In this document: positions 49,656 to 57,318 of the stretch, one piece after another
Layout of the letters: every line of letters begins with the position of its first letter
Position numbering within the stretch: position 1 is the first letter of the stretch
Assembly (NCBI RefSeq): GCF_003410055.1
Contig: NZ_QUZK01000022.1
Coordinates: 106,956 to 170,955 of the forward strand
Source of the DNA: Wenzhouxiangella sediminis
GTDB taxonomy: Bacteria > Pseudomonadota > Gammaproteobacteria > Xanthomonadales > Wenzhouxiangellaceae
DNA length: 64,000 bases
Direction: 5' to 3'
Program-made: the position numbers and the translations under genes
Notes under the pieces: generated by a model
Told to the model about the DNA's origin: nothing
The model's database searches: none
What the model saw: only the letters and a program-made list of their open reading frames with translations

Positions 49656-49888
49656 CAGTCGTCTCCAGCCGGCACGCGCACGGTGCGCACCACGCCGTCC
49701 TTCGTGACGATGCGGATGACGTGGATGCGGCGCCCGTTCTGCTCGACGGTCTGGGCCGAGACCACGCGCGCGTCGTATTCCTCCGCCACCCGCCGCGCGG
49801 CTTCCTCCAACGTGATCGCCCAAGCCGAAACCACCAGCGTGGCGACCAGGGTCAGCGCGATCAGGACTTGGCGGAGCGTTCGTTGCAT
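49655..49888 (-). CDS. Small exported PepSY-domain protein
   Basis: 77 residues: signal peptide (MQRTLRQVLIALTLVATLVVSAWA) followed by one short PepSY-like alpha/beta unit (ITLEEAARRVAEEYDARVVSAQTVEQNG, then RIHVIRIVTKDGVV). PepSY proteins are small periplasmic modulators, often next to PhoPQ-like systems. It heads the operon PepSY / response regulator / kinase / mazG. Whether it regulates the kinase is inference from context. Confidence 0.85.
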   Translation of the reverse strand: MQRTLRQVLIALTLVATLVVSAWAITLEEAARRVAEEYDARVVSAQTVEQNGRRIHVIRIVTKDGVVRTVRVPAGDD

Positions 49889-49960
49889 GGCGGTCTTTCG
49901 GTCAGTGACGGCCCGATTCTAGCGCGGGGGGATTAATCGATGCTGAACCCCAGGGTTGAT

Positions 49961-50131
49961 GTTTTGGTGTTTTGGTGGTTTGGTGTTTTGGTGGTTTGGT
50001 GTTTTGGTGTTTTGGTGTTTTGGTGTTTTGGTGTTTTGGTGGGGGCGCCTTAGCCTGCCGCGCCCGATCGGGATCCGCCGAGCCGTCGAGCAACCAAAGA
50101 ACCAAAAAACCAAAAAACCAAAAAACCAATC
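49961..50131. repeat. Paired 8-bp tandem arrays in opposite orientation
   Basis: Block A (49961-50040) is ten units of GTTTTGGT, two of them GGTTTGGT. Block B (50092-50131) is five units of AACCAAAA with end variants. Block B is nearly the reverse complement of block A, so the pair can form a large stem with a 51-base loop. Block B ends inside the CtlX-like stop codon (50130-50132). Block A begins 72 bases upstream of the PepSY start. Confidence 0.95.
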
Positions 50132-51104
50132 AATAAATCTCCGCAACACAACACCGCAGACTGCCGCCCGCCTTCTCGATCTCGTCGAGCTCGATGCCGT
50201 GGATGGTGAACCCCCATTCCTCGAGCTTGGCCAGTTTCTCCGGCGGCAACGCATCGACGGCGGTCTGGCTCATGAACAGGTCGCTGAAGCTGAGCGCGAT
50301 CACGTTGCCGGCGAAGGCTTCCTTCTCCTCGGTGGTGATCTCGAGGACGTGGCCGGGGAAGGCCTCGCCGATGGCCTTGGGCACCTCGGGGTCGGCGAAG
50401 GCATCCGGGCAGATGATCAGGGCGCGCGAGGCGAGCACGGCCATGACCACGTTGGTGTGGTACTCGTGCTCGTCGAGATCGAACTGGAAGGTCAGGCCCA
50501 GGTCGAAGGCCTCGTGCATGGCCTTGCAGCCGGCCTCGTCGACGCGCTGGGTGATGCCGCAGAAACCGATGCGCCGGGCGCGGTCGAGCACCAGCGAACC
50601 GGTCAGCTCGGCCACCAGGTCCTGCCCGGACAGGTCGATCGTGTCGTAGTGCATCAGGTCGGTGAAGAAGGCGCGGATATCGGCGCGTTCGGCCTCGCGC
50701 TGGCGCTCGGGATGCAGCATCGCGCCGATGATCAGGCGCCCGGGCGCTGTCGCGAAGACGTTGTTGGGAAACACGTCGTCGGGCGTCTCCGGCTTGCCGG
50801 GGAAGCGCACCAGCGGGATGCCGCAGGCGGTGATCCGCTCGCTCAGGGCCCGGTGCTGGTCGAGTGCGCGGTGCGGATCCACGTCCACGCCCGTGTCCAT
50901 GTACTCGTTGTCGCGCGCCGTCTGGTCCGACACGCGGAATCCGCTGGGCTCGACCAGGAAGACCGCGCGCGGCACCGCCGGACCGTCGGCGTTCAGCCAG
51001 CCTGCCGAAATCTGTTTTCTGAATTCTGCCGGAGTTTTGACGATCACCTTGAAATACTCTCTGCGGGGCGTGCGGGCTGCACAATATGCGGGCCGTACAC
51101 GCAC
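50130..51104 (-). CDS. Arginine deiminase-related / CtlX-like amidinotransferase-fold hydrolase
   Basis: Up to 324 residues; both candidate starts are GTG (51104, or 51047 before IVKTPAEF, which has a better AGAGAG ribosome-binding site). The guanidino-group-modifying (pentein) fold is indicated by PDDVFPNNVFA, YDTIDLSGQDLVAELTGS, the catalytic His region EYHTNVVMAVL and the C-terminal catalytic Cys segment AGGSLRCCVAEIY. FPNN plus this ending matches CtlX-type citrulline hydrolases as I remember them, but arginine or dimethylarginine substrates are possible. It is a single gene whose stop lies in a tandem repeat. Confidence 0.82.
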   Translation of the reverse strand: MRVRPAYCAARTPRREYFKVIVKTPAEFRKQISAGWLNADGPAVPRAVFLVEPSGFRVSDQTARDNEYMDTGVDVDPHRALDQHRALSERITACGIPLVRFPGKPETPDDVFPNNVFATAPGRLIIGAMLHPERQREAERADIRAFFTDLMHYDTIDLSGQDLVAELTGSLVLDRARRIGFCGITQRVDEAGCKAMHEAFDLGLTFQFDLDEHEYHTNVVMAVLASRALIICPDAFADPEVPKAIGEAFPGHVLEITTEEKEAFAGNVIALSFSDLFMSQTAVDALPPEKLAKLEEWGFTIHGIELDEIEKAGGSLRCCVAEIY

Positions 51105-51172
51105 GGGTCAAGCGTCGGAGCCGGAACGATTGAAAACGGCTGGCGGAAGGGATTATTCTTCACTCAGGGTCG

Positions 51173-52141
51173 TTGCGTTGCGGGTGGTTTTCCTTGCTGA
51201 CCGAACTCCTGTCGCTGAAATTCCTGGTCGTCTACGTACTGGTCGGCTCGGCCGCCTTCGTGCACTACCGCGGCCAGGTACGCCATCGCTTCCTGCGCCA
51301 GCTCACCGACCACTCGACCTTCATCGCGCCCTACAACGCGCTGATCTACCTGTTCTCGGGCGTGCCCAACCGGCCCTACCTCGAACGGCGCGACTTTCCG
51401 GAACTGGACCTGCTGCGGGACAACTGGGAGACCATCCGCGACGAGGCCCGCGCGCTGTTCGATCAGGGCCACATCCGGGCCGCCGACGGGCGCAACGACC
51501 TGGCCTTCAACAGCTTCTTCAAGCGCGGATGGACCCGTTTCTATCTCAAGTGGTACAACGACGGCTATCCCTCGGCCCAGGAACTCTGCCCCAAGACCGT
51601 GGACCTCGTGCGCCGGATTCCCAGCGTCCACGCCGCGATGTTCGCCGTGCTGCCGCCGCACGGCCGGCTGGGCGCGCACCGCGACCCCTTCGGCGGCTCC
51701 CTGCGCTACCACCTGGGCCTGATCACGCCCAATTCGGACGACTGCCGCATCTACGTCGACGGCGAGCGCTATGCCTGGCACGACGGCGAGGACATCCTGT
51801 TCGACGAAACCTACATCCACCGCGTCGAGAACGACACCGACCAGTACCGGGTGATCCTGTTCTGCGACGTGGAACGGCCGATCCGCAACCCGGTGGTGCG
51901 CGCGATCAACCGTTTCATGATCCACCACGTGGTCAAGGCCTCGGCCACCCGCAACGTGCCGGGCGAGAAGGTCGGTTTCCTGAATCGGATATTCGCCGGG
52001 ATCGCCGCCGTCGGGGAGATGTTCCAGCGCGTCAAGGCCTGGAACCGCACGGTCTACTACACGGGCAAGTACCTGCTCTTCGCCCTGCTGGCCTGGTGGC
52101 TGCTGGTTCGGCCGCTGATCGGCGCGCTGGGCGCCGGGTAG
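51173..52141 (+). CDS. lpxO: Lipid A hydroxylase / aspartyl-asparaginyl beta-hydroxylase family dioxygenase
   Basis: Up to 322 residues; the annotated start is a TTG, and another TTG at 51194 would begin LLTELLSLKFLVVYVLVG. No ATG is suitable. N-terminal membrane helix, then the Fe(II)/2-oxoglutarate dioxygenase domain: GAHRDPFGGSLRYHLGL with the HxD iron ligands, the conserved DGERYAWHDGEDILFDETYIHRVEN with the distal His, and the substrate Arg region. A C-terminal membrane helix (YLLFALLAWWLLV) follows. LpxO adds a 2-hydroxyl to lipid A acyl chains at the inner membrane. The phrases match LpxO better than soluble asparaginyl hydroxylases. Confidence 0.85.
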   Translation: MRCGWFSLLTELLSLKFLVVYVLVGSAAFVHYRGQVRHRFLRQLTDHSTFIAPYNALIYLFSGVPNRPYLERRDFPELDLLRDNWETIRDEARALFDQGHIRAADGRNDLAFNSFFKRGWTRFYLKWYNDGYPSAQELCPKTVDLVRRIPSVHAAMFAVLPPHGRLGAHRDPFGGSLRYHLGLITPNSDDCRIYVDGERYAWHDGEDILFDETYIHRVENDTDQYRVILFCDVERPIRNPVVRAINRFMIHHVVKASATRNVPGEKVGFLNRIFAGIAAVGEMFQRVKAWNRTVYYTGKYLLFALLAWWLLVRPLIGALGAG

Positions 52142-52144
52142 GCT

Positions 52145-53167
52145 TCAGACCGCTGCCGCCCGACCGCGATCGGCGGGCGGACCCATGGCTTCGAGCAACA
52201 GCTCCGGCTCGGCACCGTCGAGGTGCATGTTCTGGCTGAGATGCCGGCGCCAGTGCCGCGCGCCGGGCTGGCCGTGGAACAGGCCGAGCATGTGCCGGGC
52301 GACGTGATTGAGCCGGCCGCCGGCGTCGATATGCCGGCGGGCGTAGTCCACCATCGCCTCGACCACCGCCTCACGCGATTCGGCGGCCGGCCAGCCGAGT
52401 TCCCGGCTCAGTTCGGCGAGAATCCAGGGGTTCTGGTACGCCGCACGACCGAGCATCACGCCGTCGACGTGCTCGAGATGGCCGAGCGCAGCATCGATGT
52501 CGGTGATGCCGCCGTTGACGACGATGGTCCGTTCCGGGTGCCGCGCCTTGAGCGCGTGAACGCGATCGTGGAACAGCGGCGGGATCTCGCGGTTCTCCTT
52601 CGGGCTCAGGCCGGACAGCCAGGCCTTGCGCGCGTGCACGATGACCGTGTCGATGCCGCTTTCGACCACCGTGTCCACGAACTCCCGCAGGAAAGCCTCG
52701 CTGTCGAGTTCGTCGACGCCGATGCGCGTCTTGACGGTGACCGGAACCTCCACCGAATCGCGCATCGCGGCCAGGCAGTCGCGCACCAGCCCCGGCTCCT
52801 TCATCAGGCAGGCCCCGAATCGCCCCTTCTGCACCCGGTCGGAAGGACAGCCGACGTTGAGATTGATCTCGTCGTAGCCGAAACCGGCGCCGATCCGCGC
52901 CGCCTGCGCGAGCTCTTCGGGATCGCTGCCGCCCAGCTGCAGGGCCACCGGGTGCTCGGCCGGGTCGAAGCCCAGCAGGCGCTCGCGATCGCCGTGGATC
53001 ACGGCACCGGTCGTCACCATTTCGGTGTACAGCAGGGCGCGCGGCGCCAGCAGGCGATGGAAGTACCGACAGTGGCGGTCGGTCCAGTCCATCATCGGGG
53101 CCACGCTGAGGGTTTCGGGTCGGGTCGGGAACACGTCGATCGAGACTCGCTTCATTTCGGTTTCCAT
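52145..53167 (-). CDS. dusA: tRNA-dihydrouridine(20/20a) synthase
   Basis: 340 residues from the ATG at 53167 (METEMKRVSIDVF), which has a GGAG ribosome-binding site; Met5 is an alternative. FMN-dependent TIM-barrel reductase of uridines in the tRNA D-loop. Motifs: LSVAPMMDWTDRHCRYF, EINLNVGCPSDRVQKGRFGACLM with the catalytic Cys, KTRIGVDELDSE, HARKAWLSGLSPKENR and VNGGITDI. The last two, with SGLSPKENR, are characteristic of DusA rather than DusB or DusC. It is convergent with lpxO, 3 bases apart. DusA genes are known integration sites, but no integrase is present here. Confidence 0.95.
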   Translation of the reverse strand: METEMKRVSIDVFPTRPETLSVAPMMDWTDRHCRYFHRLLAPRALLYTEMVTTGAVIHGDRERLLGFDPAEHPVALQLGGSDPEELAQAARIGAGFGYDEINLNVGCPSDRVQKGRFGACLMKEPGLVRDCLAAMRDSVEVPVTVKTRIGVDELDSEAFLREFVDTVVESGIDTVIVHARKAWLSGLSPKENREIPPLFHDRVHALKARHPERTIVVNGGITDIDAALGHLEHVDGVMLGRAAYQNPWILAELSRELGWPAAESREAVVEAMVDYARRHIDAGGRLNHVARHMLGLFHGQPGARHWRRHLSQNMHLDGAEPELLLEAMGPPADRGRAAAV

Positions 53168-53291
53168 TGTAACCGCTCCGGGTTCGGGGCCACGGCAGCA
53201 TGCTTGCCGCAAGTCGTTGTGCTGTGGCATATTTCAGAACATCATTGATTTGCGATCGGCCCACCGAAGCCGGTCGTGCAGGGGGGTCGAC

Positions 53292-54326
53292 ATGCCGTCT
53301 CCGAAGGATTCCGAGCAGCAGCCCGCGGAACGGAACCATCCGTCGCTCGAGTGGCCGGTCGGAATGGCGCGGCGCAGCATCGAAATGACGGTGATGAACT
53401 ACTGCGGCCTCACGACCGTTCTGGTGGTGGCCGGCTTCGTGGTCTACCGCTTCTTCACCGGCGACACCACGGGTGCGCTGATCAACGCCGTGATCGTGGC
53501 CATGCTCGCCACCGTGCTCGCGCTCGGCCGGGTGCCCCGGTTCCGGCAAACGGCGCTGATCCTGTTCGGCTTCATCATCAGCCTGTCGTGCCTGCTCAGC
53601 GCCATGCTGGTCAGCCCCAACGGGCTGCTGTGGACCTACCTGGTGCTGTGGATCAACTTCCTGGTGCTGCCGCGCAACCTGGCCATCGGCTGCAACCTGA
53701 TCATCACCATCACGCTGACAGCGAGCTTCGGGCTGTTCGACAGCTTGCTGCACCAGATCAGCTGGGTCACCGTGGCCGTCCTGATTTCCGGCTTCGGCCT
53801 GGTGTTCACCAACCAGCTGCGCGAGCAGCGGCGCATGCTCTCGGAACTGGCGACGCTCGACCCGCTGACCGGCGCGGGCAACCGTCGGCTCATGCAGCAC
53901 GACCTGGAGAAGGCCGTGGCCGAGCGGCGACGGGGCCGGCGTCCCGCAACGCTGATGGTGCTCGACCTCGACCACTTCAAGCGCATCAACGACGAGTTCG
54001 GCCACGAGGCCGGCGACAGGGTGCTGGAACGCTTTGTCGAGGTCCTGCGCGACGAGCTGCGTACCGAAGACGGCCTCTACCGCCTGGGCGGCGAGGAATT
54101 CGTGGTGCTGCTCCGCGACATGGACGTCGAAACCGCCGAAGCCAACCTGGACGAACTGCACGGTCGCCTCAGCGGCAAGGTCCAGGGGCCGGACAGCCCC
54201 CTGCACTTCTCCGCCGGCGCGGCCGCGCTCAAGGACGGGGAAAACTGGTCGAGATGGCTGGCGCGGGCCGACCGCGCGCTCTACGAAGCCAAGCGCGCCG
54301 GCCGCGACCGACTGATCATCGCCTGA
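53292..54326 (+). CDS. Membrane diguanylate cyclase (GGDEF)
   Basis: 344 residues from the ATG at 53292. The N-terminal part is a membrane domain of about five or six helices (about 35-170, VVAGFVVYRF, NAVIVAMLATVLALG, TALILFGFIISLSCLL, TYLVLWINFLVL, WVTVAVLISGFGLV). The GGDEF domain (about 185-340) opens with ATLDPLTGAGNRR and has an intact GGEEF active site (YRLGGEEFVVLL). A canonical RxxD inhibitory site (RTED) lies five residues before it. It should make c-di-GMP with product inhibition. It is divergent from dusA. The input signal is unknown. Confidence 0.93.
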   Translation: MPSPKDSEQQPAERNHPSLEWPVGMARRSIEMTVMNYCGLTTVLVVAGFVVYRFFTGDTTGALINAVIVAMLATVLALGRVPRFRQTALILFGFIISLSCLLSAMLVSPNGLLWTYLVLWINFLVLPRNLAIGCNLIITITLTASFGLFDSLLHQISWVTVAVLISGFGLVFTNQLREQRRMLSELATLDPLTGAGNRRLMQHDLEKAVAERRRGRRPATLMVLDLDHFKRINDEFGHEAGDRVLERFVEVLRDELRTEDGLYRLGGEEFVVLLRDMDVETAEANLDELHGRLSGKVQGPDSPLHFSAGAAALKDGENWSRWLARADRALYEAKRAGRDRLIIA

Positions 54327-54350
54327 AGGCCACGGCCTCAGCTACTCGCG

Positions 54351-55004
54351 CTAACGACTCTCGATTCCGTTTTCGGTCGCCACGAGTACGACGTCGGCAC
54401 CCCGCTTGGCGAAGAGACCACAGGTCACGACCCCGGGGATCTGGTTGATTTCGTTCTCGACACGGACCGGATCGACCAGGTCGAGGTTGCGCACGTCCAG
54501 GATCAGGTTGCCGTTGTCGGTGGTGAAACCTTCGCGCAGTTCGGGCCGGCCGCCCATGCCGACGAGCTTGCGCGAGACCATCGCGCGCGCCATCGGGATC
54601 ACCTCGATCGGCAGCGGGAACTCGCCCAGGACACCGACGCACTTGGAAGCATCGACGATGCAGACGAACTTGCGGCTGGCCGCGGCGATGATCTTCTCGC
54701 GGGTGAGCGCACCACCGCCGCCCTTGATCAGGCGCTTGTGCTCGTCCACCTCGTCGGCCCCGTCGATGTAGAGCTCGAGGTCGCCGGTCTGGTTGAGGTC
54801 GATCACCCGGACGCCGATTTTCTCGAGGCGCTGGGTGGTTTCTTCCGACGACGAAACGGCGGCTTCGAGGCGAACCCCGGATGAGGCCAGCTCGTCGATG
54901 AAGGCATTGACGGTACTGCCCGTGCCCACACCGAGCGTCATGCCATCCTCGACGTACTTCAGGGCCGCGCGGGCCACCTCGATCTTGAGTCGCTGCTGGC
55001 TCAT
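54351..55004 (-). CDS. rpiA: Ribose-5-phosphate isomerase A
   Basis: 217 residues, the usual RpiA size, from the ATG at 55004 ([18 protein letters not shown]). It interconverts ribose 5-phosphate and ribulose 5-phosphate. Motifs: [15 protein letters not shown] (phosphate loop), [20 protein letters not shown] with the catalytic acid region, and [16 protein letters not shown]. The start sits 3 bases from the left end of the MITE-like element, so its ribosome-binding site and leader lie largely in that element. Confidence 0.97.
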   Translation of the reverse strand: MSQQRLKIEVARAALKYVEDGMTLGVGTGSTVNAFIDELASSGVRLEAAVSSSEETTQRLEKIGVRVIDLNQTGDLELYIDGADEVDEHKRLIKGGGGALTREKIIAAASRKFVCIVDASKCVGVLGEFPLPIEVIPMARAMVSRKLVGMGGRPELREGFTTDNGNLILDVRNLDLVDPVRVENEINQIPGVVTCGLFAKRGADVVLVATENGIESR

Positions 55005-55006
55005 GG

Positions 55007-55280
55007 GGAACCTCTGAACAACTCTGCCCGGGCGCGACGGGTCTTTGCGCGAGGCTCCGGTCTGGCTTCGGCGAGCGAAGTTTGGTTGTTCCAAATGAGC
55101 GAGGCGAAACGGAGCGGAGACCGCGCAAAGGCCCGTCCCGTTAGGGTTTCGCCGGGAAAGCCGCATCTCGTGCGTTGCGCCACTCGGCCGTAGCTACGGC
55201 TACTGTCGCTCGCGTCGCACCGCACGATCTGCGGCTTTTCCGACTGAAACGCGCTCCGGGCAGAGTTGTTCAGAGGTTCC
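55007..55280. mobile_element. MITE-like element with perfect 25-bp terminal inverted repeats
   Basis: The left end 55007-55031 (GGAACCTCTGAACAACTCTG...) and right end 55256-55280 are perfect reverse complements over 25 bases. The 274-bp element has no open frame of note. Inside are two structured blocks: GACGGGTCTTTGCGCG pairs with CGCGCAAAGGCCCGTC (one mismatch), and AAGCCGCATCTCGTGCG pairs with the CGCACGATCTGCGGCTT block (two mismatches). A CCGTAGCTACGG palindrome also lies inside. No clear target-site duplication is visible (an ATG occurs near both sides). A non-autonomous transposon relative, perhaps of an IS5-type element, is inference. Confidence 0.75.
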
Positions 55281-55740
55281 ATGACTTCTCCATACCCAGG
55301 ATGTAATCCCAGTGTTGTTTGTCGATCGGCATGACCGACAGGCGGTTGCCGCGCTTGATCAGCTGCAGGCCCTCGAGCGCGTCACCGTGGTCCTTGATTT
55401 CGCGCAGAGGAATGGTGCGCTTTGTGTGGCGCTTGTACTTGACGTCGACCAGCATCCAGCGCGGGTCGTCGGGATCGCTCTTGGGATCGTGGTACTTGGA
55501 ATCCGGATCGAACTGCGTCGGGTCCGGGTAGGGCTTGCTCGCCACCTCCGCGATGCCGACAACGCCCGGCTCCTTGCAGTTGGAGTGGTAGAAAAAGATC
55601 TTGTCGCCGACCTTCATCTCGTCGCGCATGAAATTGCGCGCCTGGTAGTTGCGCACGCCGTCCCAGGGCTCGACTCCGACGCGCTCGAGATCATCGATGC
55701 CGAAGACGTCGGGCTCGGATTTCATCAGCCAGTAGTTCAT
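55270..55740 (-). CDS. EVE-domain (PUA-like) RNA/modified-base-binding protein
   Basis: 156 residues, single EVE domain: MNYWLMKSEPDVFGIDDLE, WDGVRNYQARNFMRDEMKVGD and FYHSNCKEPGVVGIAEVASK are the family hallmarks, then DPDDPRWMLVDVKYKR. EVE domains bind modified nucleobases in RNA or DNA; the cellular role of stand-alone proteins is unclear. Unusual ends: the last three codons (WNL) and stop lie inside the right terminal repeat of the MITE-like element, and a CAGGTTT tandem array begins 2 bases upstream of the ATG. Confidence 0.92.
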   Translation of the reverse strand: MNYWLMKSEPDVFGIDDLERVGVEPWDGVRNYQARNFMRDEMKVGDKIFFYHSNCKEPGVVGIAEVASKPYPDPTQFDPDSKYHDPKSDPDDPRWMLVDVKYKRHTKRTIPLREIKDHGDALEGLQLIKRGNRLSVMPIDKQHWDYILGMEKSWNL

Positions 55741-55742
55741 AT

Positions 55743-55781
55743 CAGGTTTCAGGTTTCAGGTTTCAGGTTTCAGGTTTCAGG
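55743..55781. repeat. Tandem array of 5.6 CAGGTTT heptamers
   Basis: Five perfect CAGGTTT units plus CAGG run from 55743 to 55781. They begin two bases upstream of the EVE gene start codon, so on the minus strand the transcript leader reads AAACCTG repeats up to the ATG. No Shine-Dalgarno sequence can be seen between array and start. Confidence 0.95.
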
Positions 55782-55832
55782 GACAGCATCAGTCTAAGGC
55801 ATGGCGCCGTGGTTCCGCGTCGTGGTGCGGAG

Positions 55833-56414
55833 TTATTCGAACCAGCGCAGGCCTTGTTCGGTGATGATTCCGTCGAGCGGGACGTCCCAGTCGTCGACCG
55901 GCAGGGATTCGGCTTCCTGGACGGCGTAGGCCACGCCGACCAGGCGCGGGAGGTCGTCGGGCCGTCCGTGGCGGAATGCGAAAGCGCGGTCGTAGAAGCC
56001 CGCGCCCATGCCCAGGCGGGCGCCGTCGGCAGCGAAGCCGACCAGGGGCATCAACACCAGGTCGATCTGCGCGGGCGCGAACCCCTCGGAGCCGACCGGC
56101 TCGGGAATGCCGAAGCGATTGGCCTTCATGGCTGCATCCGGGCGCCAGCGGCGGAAATGCATGTCGAGATCGCGCACGACCGGCAGCAGAACGGCCCGGT
56201 CTTCTTCGTCCAGCCAGGAGAGCGCGGCGGACAGGTCGGGCTCGCCGCGATGCGCGACGAAGCCCGCGATGATACCGAAATCGAGCTCATCGACCAGGCG
56301 CCGGACCGCGCCCGAGATGGCGGCGTCGGCCCGTTCTCGCTGGCCTTCGTCGAGCGCCAGGCGGCGCCGGATCAATTCACGACGCTGCTCTTCCTTGCGC
56401 TCGCTGGCGGTCAT
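55833..56414 (-). CDS. 5-formyltetrahydrofolate cyclo-ligase
   Basis: 193 residues. It converts 5-formyl-THF to 5,10-methenyl-THF with ATP in one-carbon metabolism (YgfA/FAU family). Motifs: a basic N-terminal helix (EEQRRELIRRRLALDEGQ), RRWRPDAAMKANRFGIPEP and the nucleotide/substrate loop VGFAADGARLGMGAGFYDRAF. Its place directly downstream of the 6S RNA gene is the classical gammaproteobacterial arrangement, where it is probably co-transcribed with 6S RNA. Confidence 0.93.
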   Translation of the reverse strand: MTASERKEEQRRELIRRRLALDEGQRERADAAISGAVRRLVDELDFGIIAGFVAHRGEPDLSAALSWLDEEDRAVLLPVVRDLDMHFRRWRPDAAMKANRFGIPEPVGSEGFAPAQIDLVLMPLVGFAADGARLGMGAGFYDRAFAFRHGRPDDLPRLVGVAYAVQEAESLPVDDWDVPLDGIITEQGLRWFE

Positions 56415-56462
56415 GGCGATGACTGGAATCGGTGGAAATGGTCAGTGGGGCATCGAGGGAGC

Positions 56463-56651
56463 GGCGCTCTCCGCATGTGCCGCTGCAGGTCGGTGACCTT
56501 GAACCAGAGGTTCAGGTGGGTTGGCTCTTCCAGCCTTCAGGCAATTCGCGTCAAGCGGACTGCACACCAGCTGAAAAGTCGCCATCCCGAGGTCGATAAG
56601 TAGGGACAAGGCATATTACGTTCCTGCTGGCGAACACCGCAGAGAGCGCCT
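56463..56651 (-). ncRNA. ssrS: 6S RNA
   Basis: The zapA-to-cyclo-ligase gap is where 6S RNA lies in gammaproteobacteria. The 5' end (AGGCGCTCTCTGCGG) pairs with the 3' end (GCGGAGAGCGCC) to form the closing stem, with nine perfect pairs. The 3' half contains ACCTGAACCTCTGGTTCAAGG and CAGCCTGCAGCGG-like blocks (here CGACCTGCAGCGGCAC), close to E. coli 6S ACCTTGAACCAAGGGTTCAAGG. The 5' block TGTTCGCCAGCAGG corresponds to TGTTCGCAAGCGGG. Length 189 nt versus 184 in E. coli. It mimics an open promoter and sequesters sigma-70 RNA polymerase in stationary phase. Confidence 0.93.
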
Positions 56652-56658
56652 GGTTCCC

Positions 56659-56687
56659 AGTCTAGTCCCGCTCCAGGGCCCGATCAA
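56659..56687 (-). promoter_or_regulatory. Sigma-70 promoter of 6S RNA inside the zapA 3' end
   Basis: TTGATC (56682-56687) and TAGACT (56659-56664) are separated by exactly 17 bases on the minus strand. Seven bases after the -10 box an A at 56651 is the expected first base of 6S RNA. The first three bases of the -10 box are the zapA stop codon TAG. Confidence 0.8.
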
Positions 56688-56961
56688 GCCGATCGGCCAA
56701 ATCGCGGACCCTCGAGTCGACCTGGTCGCGCCGTTCATGCATCTGCTGACGCAATTTCAGCACTTCCTCGGCCAGGTTGAGGGCGGCCATCACCGCGATC
56801 TTGTCCATCGAGGAAACCTTGCCGGAATCGCGGATCTCGCGCATCTGCTGATCAAGAAACAGGGCCGACTCCATCAGGGTGCGGCGCTGTTCGGGCGTGC
56901 ACATCACGCGATACTCGCGGTCGACGATGCGAACCGTCACCGGCTCGGGAGACTGACTCAT
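56662..56961 (-). CDS. zapA: Cell-division protein ZapA
   Basis: 99 residues, the normal size. It promotes FtsZ protofilament bundling at midcell. It has the N-terminal beta-alpha part (VTVRIVDREYRVMCTPEQRRTL), the FLDQQMREIRDSGKVSSMDKIAVMAALNLAEE segment with the MAALN motif and a C-terminal coiled-coil helix. It is followed by the 6S promoter and RNA. The stop codon TAG is part of the 6S -10 box. It starts 4 bases after the TIGR02449-like gene. Confidence 0.95.
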   Translation of the reverse strand: MSQSPEPVTVRIVDREYRVMCTPEQRRTLMESALFLDQQMREIRDSGKVSSMDKIAVMAALNLAEEVLKLRQQMHERRDQVDSRVRDLADRLDRALERD

Positions 56962-56965
56962 GGTT

Positions 56966-57190
56966 TTATCCCGCGTTTTCCAGCGCCTTGAGACGCTCGA
57001 TCATGGCCTCGACCCGCGTGCGGGCCTCCTCGTTGCGCTGCACCAGCGTGGCGCGTTCGGCGACCAGCGACTCCTGGCGCGCCAGCAGCGAACTGTTCTC
57101 GTCTTCCAGGCGTTCCAGTCGCTCGAACATCTCCGAAAGACGCTGCTCCAGGCGGTCGATGGTCCGGACCGTTTGCTCCAGCGAATCCAT
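56966..57190 (-). CDS. TIGR02449/ZapB-like small coiled-coil protein
   Basis: 74 residues, one continuous coiled coil (RLEQRLSEMFERLERLEDEN, RATLVQRNEEARTRVEAM) with Leu/Glu heptads. Small coiled-coil proteins of this type precede zapA in many gammaproteobacteria (TIGR02449 in some annotations) and are likely partners of the FtsZ-ring apparatus, by analogy with ZapB. It is transcribed from the promoter at 57227-57255 with zapA. Confidence 0.85.
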   Translation of the reverse strand: MDSLEQTVRTIDRLEQRLSEMFERLERLEDENSSLLARQESLVAERATLVQRNEEARTRVEAMIERLKALENAG

Positions 57191-57226
57191 GATGAGGTCC
57201 CCGTTTCGAAAACTTTCAAGGGCTTA

Positions 57227-57255
57227 ATCATAGAACCTGTCAAGCCGCTTCACAA
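57227..57255 (-). promoter_or_regulatory. Likely promoter of the zapB-like/zapA unit
   Basis: On the minus strand TTGTGA (57250-57255) and TATGAT (57227-57232) are 17 bases apart, 37 bases ahead of the ZapB-like start codon. The opposite-strand ygfB promoter must lie in the same 128-base gap but is not clear. Confidence 0.5.
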
Positions 57256-57318
57256 CTGCCGGATCGAAAGCCCCTCCCGGTGATAAACTTGACGGTCTGT
57301 CTTGCAGTACCCGAATTC

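Noticed and set aside
53106..53130. GGGTTTCGGGTCGGGTCGGG G4-like motif inside dusA
   Set aside because: It lies in coding sequence and can be explained by codon use in a GC-rich gene; not a tandem array.
52145..53167. dusA as an occupied integration site
   Set aside because: No integrase, phage gene or duplicated dusA end is present; neighbours are ordinary chromosomal genes.
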